Positions 1 to 5,149 of a stretch of 9,432 nt of DNA are shown here, piece after piece (within the stretch, counting starts at the first letter, position 1; every line of letters starts with the position of its first letter). Where the stretch lies: the NCBI GenBank assembly GCA_937926755.1, contig CALBBA010000049.1, positions 1 through 9,432 of the forward strand. Direction: 5' to 3'. The DNA is from an uncultured Collinsella sp. (lineage in GTDB: Bacteria > Actinomycetota > Coriobacteriia > Coriobacteriales > Coriobacteriaceae). A model generated the notes under the pieces. It ran no database searches and was not told where the DNA came from. It worked only from the letters and a program-made list of their open reading frames with translations. A program made the translations under genes and the position numbers.

Positions 1-171
1 CTGCCACAGGCCGCTACAGCACATGTCGACATCGTGGCTGGGACGTCCCATCAGGGCGTCACGTACCCAACCGCCCACGTACCAGGCCTCAAGACCGGCA
101 TCCTCGAGGGCTCGCAACACGCACAGAGAGGCGGCTGACGGCTGCGTAGCGTTGAGCGAAACATTGCACAT
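1..171 (-). CDS. cca: CCA tRNA nucleotidyltransferase / poly(A) polymerase family, N-terminal 57 residues (partial)
   Basis: Read on the minus strand from the ATG at 171-169, 57 codons stay open to the window edge, so only the N-terminus is present. Residues 31-49 contain YVGGWVRD followed by an alanine-leucine-methionine stretch, GRPSHDVD and M. These are the two hallmarks of the class II nucleotidyltransferase head domain: the GGxVRD strand-turn motif and the D-x-D pair (Asp47 and Asp49) that binds catalytic metal. Family members add or repair the 3' CCA end of tRNAs or add poly(A) tails; the N-terminus alone cannot fully separate the two, but CCA addition is the usual role. A good ribosome binding site (AGGAGG, complement of 180-185) lies 8 bases before the ATG and supports this start. 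The gene runs in the same direction as the fructose genes but is separated from them by a terminator and has its own promoter candidate. Confidence 0.88.
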   Translation of the reverse strand, partial: MCNVSLNATQPSAASLCVLRALEDAGLEAWYVGGWVRDALMGRPSHDVDMCCSGLWQ

Positions 172-220
172 TCCTGTGGCCTCCTGCAATTGCGGGCATA
201 TCGATTGATGGTTTCCATGA

Positions 221-229
221 AGTCTAGCA
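221..229 (-). promoter_or_regulatory. Candidate extended -10 promoter of cca
   Basis: On the minus strand this reads TGCTAGACT, a TGn extension followed by a -10-like TAGACT. It lies about 50 bases upstream of the cca ATG, giving a short leader. No good -35 is visible at 17 bases, which is acceptable for an extended -10 promoter. The remaining bases between here and the terminator at 303 show nothing else I can support. Confidence 0.4.
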
Positions 230-302
230 AGAAATGAGAGCGGGCGCACACGCGAACGCGCTTCAAGCACGATTGGATCCCAAGGCATCGACTACAAACA
301 TG

Positions 303-338
303 AAAAAGCACCCGCCTCGGCAATCCGAGACGGGTGCT
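303..338 (-). terminator. Rho-independent terminator after the first kinase gene
   Basis: An 8-bp stem (AGCACCCG with CGGGTGCT) continues, after one mismatch, into CTCGG/CCGAG around a CAAT loop. On the minus strand it is followed by a run of T (A's at 303-307 on the plus strand). It begins about 35 bases past the stop codon of the kinase ending at 373, so it closes the fructose gene block and insulates cca. Confidence 0.85.
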
Positions 339-372
339 CTACAAAGCAAAGATGCAAGGTCCGTGCGCTGCG

Positions 373-1305
373 TTAGCAGACCTGACGGATGGCGATGCCC
401 TTCTGATACTCATCGACCTTAGCAAAATCGCCCAGACCCGGGCACTCGACCACGTTGGCGCCGGTGGCCATCGAGAGGCGCAGGGCGTCCTCGACGCGCT
501 CGGGAGCGTCGTGCCACACGGACAGGAAGGCGGCCAGCGAAGAGTCACCGGCGCAAACGGTCGACAGCAGCTTGACCTCAAAGGTACGGTTGGCAAACCA
601 GATGTGCTCGCCGTTGGAGAAGTACGCGCCGTCGCCACCGAGGGTCAGCAGCACGTTCTTGGCGCCCTTTGCATGCAGCTCGGCCATAGCGCCCTTGACG
701 GACTCGTCGTCGCCACCGCTTACCTTGATGCCAAAGATGTCGAGCAGCTCGTCGTCATTGGGCTTGATCAGCAGCGGCTCCATGGCAATGAGGTCAGCCA
801 GCTGATGGCTCGAGATATCGAGGACGAACTCGGCCCCCTTGGCCTTGACGCGGCGCAGGACCTCGGCCAGGAAGCCCTCGGAAGTGTTGGGAGGCAGCGA
901 GCCGCTGATGACCAGGCAGGTCATGTCATCGAGCGAATCGATGAGCTCAAACATCTCCTGCTCGTTGGCCTCGTTGATGGCGGCACCGGCGTTGACCATG
1001 TTGTACTCGGTGTCGGGGCCGGCGTTGAGGAACACGTTGACGCGCGTGATGCCGTCGGTCCACACGGGCTTGACGGGCACACCCAGGGCCTCGGCGCCCT
1101 TGACGATAAACTCGCCCGAGAAGCCGGCGAAGAAGCCCAGGATCGTGGTGTCGACACCGTAGTGATCGAGAGTGAACGAGACGTTAAGGCCCTTGCCGTT
1201 GGGCGTATAGACCGCGTTGCGGGTACGCGTTACGGTGTTGGCAGCAAGACCGTCGCAGGCGATGTTGTAGTCAATGGCGGGATTTGCAGTGAGCGTGTAA
1301 ATCAT
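373..1305 (-). CDS. fruK: PfkB-family 1-phosphofructokinase (paralog 1)
   Basis: A 310-residue sugar-phosphate kinase of the PfkB/ribokinase family, FruK/LacC subgroup. Its expected reaction is ATP-dependent phosphorylation of fructose-1-phosphate to fructose-1,6-bisphosphate in the cytoplasm. Visible motifs are the TLTANPAIDY N-terminus, NGKGLN at 36-41 (substrate-binding region), SGSLPP at 134-139, KPNDDE at 181-186, and VCAGDS at 250-255 with the presumed catalytic base Asp254. The first Gly of the usual GAGD motif is Cys. I chose the ATG at 1305 because AAAGGA lies 6-7 bases upstream and because it aligns with the neighbouring paralog, which also has 310 residues; an in-frame GTG at 1320 is less likely. 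It is the last gene of the fructose block and has its own promoter candidate and terminator. Tagatose-6-phosphate kinase is the main alternative, but the adjacent fructose PTS favours FruK. Confidence 0.88.
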   Translation of the reverse strand: MIYTLTANPAIDYNIACDGLAANTVTRTRNAVYTPNGKGLNVSFTLDHYGVDTTILGFFAGFSGEFIVKGAEALGVPVKPVWTDGITRVNVFLNAGPDTEYNMVNAGAAINEANEQEMFELIDSLDDMTCLVISGSLPPNTSEGFLAEVLRRVKAKGAEFVLDISSHQLADLIAMEPLLIKPNDDELLDIFGIKVSGGDDESVKGAMAELHAKGAKNVLLTLGGDGAYFSNGEHIWFANRTFEVKLLSTVCAGDSSLAAFLSVWHDAPERVEDALRLSMATGANVVECPGLGDFAKVDEYQKGIAIRQVC

Positions 1306-1339
1306 GAATGTTCCTTTCACGAAGCAACGTGTTGATGAA

Positions 1340-1345
1340 AGTATA
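1340..1345 (-). promoter_or_regulatory. Candidate -10 box for kinase paralog 1
   Basis: The minus strand reads TATACT, one base from the TATAAT consensus, about 35 bases before the start codon at 1305 and downstream of the terminator that ends the upstream gene. No convincing -35 lies 16-18 bases upstream. A gene preceded by a strong terminator needs its own promoter, so this is the best candidate. Confidence 0.4.
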
Positions 1346-1434
1346 TTCCACGCATCGACAAAAGGCTACAACAACTCGGTGAACGGTGTGGAAGCGATGA
1401 AGTACGGCAGAACATCTCTCCCCCATGACGGAAC

Positions 1435-1466
1435 AAAAAAGGCGCCCCGGCCGAAACCGGGGCGCC
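1435..1466 (-). terminator. Strong rho-independent terminator after kinase paralog 2
   Basis: A perfect 10-bp GC-rich stem (GGCGCCCCGG at 1441-1450 with CCGGGGCGCC at 1457-1466) closes a 6-base loop. On the minus strand it is followed by six T's (A's at 1435-1440). It starts about 28 bases after the stop codon at 1495-1497, so it separates the two kinase genes into different transcription units, at least in part. Confidence 0.92.
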
Positions 1467-1494
1467 GCATGCGCACGAATATGTCGCGTTTCGA

Positions 1495-2427
1495 TTACTG
1501 ACGATCGAGCTTGCGGACAGCAACGCGTTTGCTGTACTCGTCGACGTGACCAAAGTCGCCGATGCCGACGGACTCAGCAACGTTGGCACCGGTGGCCATA
1601 GCGAGCTTCATGGCCTCCTCGACGTTGTCGCGATCCCTGTACCACTTGTGCAGGAACGCAGCGAGGGTGCAGTCGCCGGCGCAGACGGAAGAAACCAGCT
1701 TGATGTTGAACTCACGCTTGGCATACCAGATGTCCTCGCCGTTGGAGAAGTAGGCGTCGCCACGGCTACCACGGGTGAGCAGAACGTTCTGCACGCCGGC
1801 GTCGTGAGCCATCTTCATAGCAACGCGAACCTCGTCGTCGGTGTCGACCGGCACGCCGAAGATGGCCTTCATCTCGTGATGGTTCGGCTTGATGAGCAGC
1901 GGCTTCTTGTGAGCGAGCTCCTTGAGCTTGTCGGAGGACAGGTCCAGGACGACGTCGGCGCCACGAGCCTGAGCGTGCTCCATGACCTGAGCCAGGAAGT
2001 CGGGCGTAGCTTTGGGAGGCACGGAGCCGGAGACGATCAGGCACTCGAGATCGCCCGCGGTGTCCAGAATGTTGTAGAGCTCCTCCTGGTGCTGCGGCGT
2101 AATCGGAGCACCCGGGTTCAGGATGCCGTACTCGTGCTGGCCATCGTTGACGTAGGTGTTAATGCGCGTGATACCGTCGGTCCAGACCGGGCGGCAAAGG
2201 CAACCCAGGTTCATGACCTCCTCGACGATGAACTTGCCCGTGAAGCCAGCAAAGAAGCCGAGTGCGACGGTGTCAACGCCCATCTTCTTAAAGGCGAAGG
2301 ACACGTCGAGGCCCTTGCCGTTAGCCGTGTAGCTGGCCGAGCCGGTGCGGACGTTCTCATCGGGCTCGAGCGGAGAGCTCGAAACCGTCATGTCGACAGC
2401 CGGGTTAGCGGTTAGCGTGTAGAACAT
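1495..2427 (-). CDS. fruK: PfkB-family 1-phosphofructokinase-like kinase (paralog 2)
   Basis: A 310-residue PfkB-family kinase, colinear with the paralog next door; by eye about half the positions are identical. It has TLTANPAVD at the N-terminus, NGKGL at 36-40, SGSVPP at 133-138, KPNHHE at 180-185 and VCAGDC at 248-253 with presumed catalytic Asp252. Two positions differ from the paralog in functional motifs: the residue after GKGL is Asp41 instead of the usual Asn, and the residue after the catalytic Asp is Cys instead of Ser. The start ATG at 2427 has AGGGGG 8 bases upstream. It lies 74 bases downstream of ptsI with no terminator between, so it probably belongs to a ptsH-ptsI-kinase operon. 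The default role is fructose-1-phosphate kinase; a related substrate such as tagatose phosphate is possible given the Asp41 change. Confidence 0.85.
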   Translation of the reverse strand: MFYTLTANPAVDMTVSSSPLEPDENVRTGSASYTANGKGLDVSFAFKKMGVDTVALGFFAGFTGKFIVEEVMNLGCLCRPVWTDGITRINTYVNDGQHEYGILNPGAPITPQHQEELYNILDTAGDLECLIVSGSVPPKATPDFLAQVMEHAQARGADVVLDLSSDKLKELAHKKPLLIKPNHHEMKAIFGVPVDTDDEVRVAMKMAHDAGVQNVLLTRGSRGDAYFSNGEDIWYAKREFNIKLVSSVCAGDCTLAAFLHKWYRDRDNVEEAMKLAMATGANVAESVGIGDFGHVDEYSKRVAVRKLDRQ

Positions 2428-2454
2428 TTACAGTACCCCCTGTATATGTGAGGG

Positions 2455-2484
2455 CCGCGTGGCCGGCCCATTCCAACCACGCGG
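2455..2484 (-). other. Stem-loop between ptsI and kinase paralog 2
   Basis: A perfect 8-bp stem (CCGCGTGG at 2455-2462, CCACGCGG at 2477-2484) closes a 14-base loop. It lies 18 bases after the ptsI stop codon and about 14 bases before the kinase ribosome binding site. There is no T-run, so it is unlikely to be an intrinsic terminator. Inference: it may be an RNA processing or stability element that sets relative expression of the two genes. Confidence 0.5.
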
Positions 2485-2501
2485 TTACCTCTGATACCAA
2501 A

Positions 2502-4211
2502 TTAGCGAGCTGCGGACTCGAGCAGTGCCTTGACCTCGGCAGCGGTGTTGCAGGCGAGCGCCTTCTCGGCGAGCTCGTCGCACTCGGCCTTGGTCCACTG
2601 GCTGATGGTCTTACGGGCGCGCAGGATCGACGGAGCGCTCATCGAGAACTCCTCCAGGCCCCAGCTGATCAGCAGCGGCTCGAGCAGCGGATCGGCAGCG
2701 GCCTCGCCGCACATACCGACCATGATGCCGGCCTTCACGCCGCTCTCGATGATGTTCTTGAGCGAGCGGAGCACGGCGGGATAGTAAACCTGGTACAGGT
2801 TGGAGATGGTGTCGTTGCCACGGTCGGCGCACATGGTGTAGCCGATCAGGTCGTTGGTGCCGATGGAGAAGAAGTCGGCGACCTCGGCCAGACGGTCTGC
2901 GAGCAGCGAAGCGGCGGGCGTCTCGACCATGATGCCGACCTCGATGTTCTCGTTGAACTTGCGACCCTCTTCGGTCAGCTCGGCCTTGCACTGCTCGACG
3001 AGCTCCTTGACAGCCAAGACCTCCTCGACGCAGGTGACGAGCGGGATCATAATCTTGACGTCACCGAAGGCGCTAGCGCGCAGCAGAGCGCGGAGCTGGA
3101 CCTTGTACTGGTCGGGATTGGCCAGGCAGTAACGCACGGCGCGAAAGCCCATGAAGGGGTTATCTTCCTTGACCATGTGCAGATACGGAATCTCCTTGTC
3201 GCCGCCCACATCGAGCGTGCGGATGATGACCGGAGCACCCTTGAGCGCGCTGGCGACCTTACGGTAGGCGTTGAACTGCTCCTCCTCGGAAGGAAGCTCA
3301 GCAGAGTCCATGAACAGGAACTCGGAGCGGAACAGACCGATGGCCTCGGCGTCGTGATCGAGCGCGTTGGGCACGTCATCGGGGTTACCGATGTTGCAGG
3401 CGATGATCTTCTTGATGCCATCGGAAGTCACGGACGGCTTGCCGCGGAAGGCCTCGAGGGCTGCCTTCTCGGCAGCGAAGGCCTCGGCCTTGGCGGTGTA
3501 TGCGGCGAGCGTCTCCTCGTCGGGATCGGCCTCAACGATACCCTTGCCACCGTCGACGACAACGGTCATACCGTTGCGCAGCGCGGTGCAGCTATTGGAG
3601 ACCGAAAGGACAGCCGGGATCTCGAGGGCGCGCGCAATAATCGCGGAGTGCGACGTGCGGCCACCGGTCTCGGTGACGATACCGGCAACGTGGGCCTTAT
3701 CGATCGTGGCGGTCATGGACGGCGTGAGGTCGTGAACGACAACGACAGTATTCTCGGGCAGGACGGAGAGGTCGACGACCTCCTTGCCCAGCAGCTCGGC
3801 CAGAATACCGGTGCGGATGTCGGCGATGTCGGCCGCGCGCAGACGAAACATCTCGTCGTCCATGGACAGGAACATGTTCTCGAACATGGTCGAGGTGTCC
3901 ATGAGCGCCTGCTCGGCGCAGGTACCGCCGTCAATGGCGGCGTTGATGGCGTCGGTCATGCCCGGGTCCTGAGCCAGGACAATGTGTCCGCTCATGATCT
4001 CGGCCTCGGCCTCGCCCACCGTCTCCTTCATGTGGTCGGCCTGAGCCTGGGTCTTCTCGCAGAAGACCGAAAGAGCGGACTGATAGCGCTCCTTCTCTGC
4101 TGCCGAATCAGCAACCTCGTGCGGCTCAAACGTCAAGTCGGGATCGACGGCGACCATGACGGTGCCGATACCGATGCCCTCGGAAGCGTTGACTCCCTGA
4201 TACATTCCCAT
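2502..4211 (-). CDS. ptsI: PTS Enzyme I (phosphoenolpyruvate-protein phosphotransferase)
   Basis: The first PTS enzyme, cytoplasmic: it autophosphorylates on His from PEP and passes the phosphate to HPr. The N-terminus NASEGIGIG is family-typical. The phospho-histidine motif GGRTSHSAIIAR gives His188 from this start (His186 from the internal ATG). The C-terminal PEP-binding barrel shows FRSEFLFMD, IGTNDLIGYTMCADRGND and the active-site GMCGEAAADP with its Cys. The length of 569 residues is normal for the family (570-575 in Bacillus and E. coli). Two ATGs two codons apart (4211 and 4205) share the purine-rich sequence GGAGAGAGGA; the choice is uncertain and the other start gives 567 residues. 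A longer in-frame ATG at 4259 lacks family similarity. The gene follows ptsH with a hairpin between them. Placement of the general PTS proteins next to fruA and fruK suggests fructose is a major PTS sugar here. Confidence 0.96.
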   Translation of the reverse strand: MGMYQGVNASEGIGIGTVMVAVDPDLTFEPHEVADSAAEKERYQSALSVFCEKTQAQADHMKETVGEAEAEIMSGHIVLAQDPGMTDAINAAIDGGTCAEQALMDTSTMFENMFLSMDDEMFRLRAADIADIRTGILAELLGKEVVDLSVLPENTVVVVHDLTPSMTATIDKAHVAGIVTETGGRTSHSAIIARALEIPAVLSVSNSCTALRNGMTVVVDGGKGIVEADPDEETLAAYTAKAEAFAAEKAALEAFRGKPSVTSDGIKKIIACNIGNPDDVPNALDHDAEAIGLFRSEFLFMDSAELPSEEEQFNAYRKVASALKGAPVIIRTLDVGGDKEIPYLHMVKEDNPFMGFRAVRYCLANPDQYKVQLRALLRASAFGDVKIMIPLVTCVEEVLAVKELVEQCKAELTEEGRKFNENIEVGIMVETPAASLLADRLAEVADFFSIGTNDLIGYTMCADRGNDTISNLYQVYYPAVLRSLKNIIESGVKAGIMVGMCGEAAADPLLEPLLISWGLEEFSMSAPSILRARKTISQWTKAECDELAEKALACNTAAEVKALLESAAR

Positions 4212-4256
4212 TCCTCTCTCCGTGTCATGTGATAAAGCGTTTTGCCATATCCATGA

Positions 4257-4293
4257 CAAAAGAGCGCAGCTACCTTAAGACAGGTCACTGCGC
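4257..4293 (-). terminator. Imperfect terminator or attenuator between ptsH and ptsI
   Basis: GCGCAG/CTGCGC pairs at the base and ACCT/AGGT above a two-base internal mismatch, with a 6-base loop (4264-4293). On the minus strand the stem is followed by TCTTTTG. It lies in the 127-base ptsH-ptsI gap. The stem is weaker and the T-run interrupted compared with the other terminators here, so partial termination is plausible. That would give more HPr than Enzyme I mRNA. This role is inferred. Confidence 0.55.
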
Positions 4294-4338
4294 CCCCAAA
4301 TATGAACTTAGTTGTTCAACATGCGACCCGTTTGAGTT

Positions 4339-4602
4339 CTACTCGCCAAGACCGCTCTTGATGAGCTCGATGGCAGCAGCCAGAGCCTCGGCCTCGTCGG
4401 CGCCGTCGCACTTGACCTCGACCTCGGTACCGCAGGGGATACCAGCAGCCATGAGGGCCATCGGGGACTTGCCGTTGACCTCCTTCTCGGGGGTGACGAC
4501 CGTCACGTCACAGGCGTACTTGCCCATGGTGGAGGCGAACAGACCAGCCGGACGCATGTGCAGACCCTGAGGATTAACGAGGGTAGCCTTCTCAGAAACC
4601 AT
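4339..4602 (-). CDS. ptsH: PTS phosphocarrier protein HPr
   Basis: An 87-residue cytoplasmic phosphocarrier that takes phosphate from Enzyme I and passes it to EIIA domains. NPQGLHMRPAGLF places the active His exactly at position 15, as in known HPr proteins. NGKSPMAL places a Ser at position 46, the site phosphorylated by HPr kinase in Firmicutes, though hydrophobic residues around it differ from the Bacillus sequence. The length is standard. I chose the ATG at 4602 because AGGAG lies 6 bases upstream and His falls at position 15; upstream in-frame codons to 4659 are not family-like. It is the first gene of a probable ptsH-ptsI-kinase operon. Whether Ser46 is used depends on an HPr kinase gene, which is not in this window. 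Confidence 0.96.
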   Translation of the reverse strand: MVSEKATLVNPQGLHMRPAGLFASTMGKYACDVTVVTPEKEVNGKSPMALMAAGIPCGTEVEVKCDGADEAEALAAAIELIKSGLGE

Positions 4603-4624
4603 AATTGACTCCTTTTTGTGTTTA

Positions 4625-4650
4625 ACCCCTGTCATGCATGTGGCAGGAGT
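4625..4650 (-). other. Stem-loop in the ptsH leader
   Basis: On the minus strand ACTCCTGCCA pairs with TGACAGGGGT (one C-A mismatch and one G-U pair) around a 6-base CATGCA loop, about 22 bases before the ptsH start codon and just upstream of its ribosome binding site. It has no T-run. It could affect mRNA stability or translation of ptsH; this is inference. Confidence 0.4.
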
Positions 4651-4666
4651 CAGATTCACGACGTTC

Positions 4667-4672
4667 TTTATA
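4667..4672 (-). promoter_or_regulatory. Candidate -10 box for the ptsH operon
   Basis: The minus strand reads TATAAA within an AT-rich run, about 65 bases before the ptsH ATG. The -35 region is poor. It is the only AT-rich -10-like site between ptsH and the inverted-repeat element, and ptsH needs a promoter because fruA upstream ends in its own terminator. Confidence 0.4.
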
Positions 4673-4739
4673 TTAACTCACATCAAACGGTTTTTCATTA
4701 TGTTTCAGACGAATTATTGGACAGATGTGTTTGTCGTCC

Positions 4740-4891
4740 GCTTGCTCGCCCACAGGGGCCCGTGCGCGGCCTGTGAGATTTCCTGCTCTACAGTCCTGCT
4801 CGCACGAAGAGCACATTAAGTGCTCTTCGGCTCGTGCGGAACTCGCGATAAATCTCACAGGCCGCGCACGGGCCCCTGTGGGCGAGCAAGC
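4740..4891. repeat. 152-bp element with perfect 42-bp inverted arms and nested hairpin (MITE-like)
   Basis: The arm at 4740-4781 is an exact reverse complement of 4850-4891 (42 of 42 bases), including GCCCACAGGGGCCCGTGCGC and its mirror. The 68-base centre contains a second hairpin: GAAGAGCAC (4806-4814) pairs with GTGCTCTTC (4820-4828) around ATTAA, and CGCAC (4801-4805) pairs with GTGCG (4834-4838) after a 5-base bulge. No clear target-site duplication is visible at the ends, no T-run follows either end, and no transposase is nearby. The size and symmetry resemble a miniature inverted-repeat transposable element or a REP-like palindromic repeat. Whether it is multicopy cannot be judged from one window. 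Confidence 0.8.
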
Positions 4892-4995
4892 TGCGGAAAC
4901 TCGGTCGGTCCAGAGCAATATCGTGCAAACGGAAATCTGGCTGATGATCTGTTCGCGACAAAGACTCGATAGGTAGCCCCCTCTATGCCCTTTTG

Positions 4996-5066
4996 TAAGT
5001 TGCGGTGAAATAGGGACTGAATTTGGGGTTGAATCGTTTAAACAGTCCCTATTTCACCGCAGCTTA
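4996..5066. repeat. Near-perfect 24-bp inverted repeat pair
   Basis: TAAGTTGCGGTGAAATAGGG continuing to CTG (4996-5019) pairs with CAGTCCCTATTTCACCGCAG continuing to CTTA (5043-5066). There is a single mismatch, which would be a G-U pair in one RNA strand, and a 23-base AT-rich spacer. It lies between the large inverted repeat and the fruA terminator. It lacks a T-run on either side. It may be a separate palindromic repeat family or an additional RNA 3'-end structure. Confidence 0.75.
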
Positions 5067-5078
5067 TGGGAGGGGTAG

Positions 5079-5113
5079 AAAAAGGCGGAGGCCCTGGAGA
5101 GGGACTCCGCCTT
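5079..5113 (-). terminator. Rho-independent terminator of fruA
   Basis: A 9-bp stem, AAGGCGGAG (5082-5090) with CTCCGCCTT (5105-5113), encloses a 14-base loop that can itself pair CCCT with AGGG. On the minus strand it ends in a T-run (A's at 5079-5083). It begins 36 bases after the fruA stop codon, so fruA is transcribed separately from ptsH. Confidence 0.9.
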
Positions 5114-5149
5114 ATATACAGGGGGCGATGGTATTCGCGTGTTGCGGGA

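Larger units (their letters stand above)
4603..5149. other. 547-bp gene-free gap between ptsH and fruA
   Basis: No convincing protein gene is present. The gap holds, in order, the ptsH leader and promoter candidate, the 152-bp inverted-repeat element (4740-4891), a 24-bp inverted-repeat pair (4996-5066), and the fruA terminator (5079-5113). In 4892-4995 I see nothing recognisable. Two open frames of about 80 codons cross the large inverted repeat on opposite strands. They read near-identical arm peptides only because the DNA is symmetric. Confidence 0.7.

Noticed and set aside
51..323. A 90-codon minus-strand frame over the cca start region.
   Set aside because: It is in a different frame from the cca reading with its GGWVRD and DVD motifs, and it crosses a terminator.
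1306..1320. Upstream GTG start for kinase paralog 1, adding five residues.
   Set aside because: The GTG codon overlaps the apparent ribosome binding site of the ATG at 1305, and the paralog aligns to that ATG.
334..1335. A 333-codon plus-strand frame opposite kinase paralog 1, and a similar 289-codon frame opposite paralog 2 (1546-2415).
   Set aside because: Both are antisense shadows with similar translations only because the underlying kinases are paralogs.
2448..4232. A 594-codon open frame on the plus strand opposite ptsI.
   Set aside because: It is a high-GC antisense shadow of ptsI. It has no family-like motifs, and the minus-strand protein has all Enzyme I catalytic residues.
4740..4891. 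The inverted repeat read as a CRISPR array or a rho-independent terminator.
   Set aside because: There are only two arms, they are inverted rather than direct, and no regular spacers occur. No T-run follows either end.
4673..4976. Two small open frames of about 80 codons crossing the large inverted repeat on opposite strands, sharing CSPTGARARPVRF-like peptides.
   Set aside because: The shared peptides follow from the DNA symmetry. There is no convincing ribosome binding site and no recognisable domain, so the element is better treated as a repeat than as genes.
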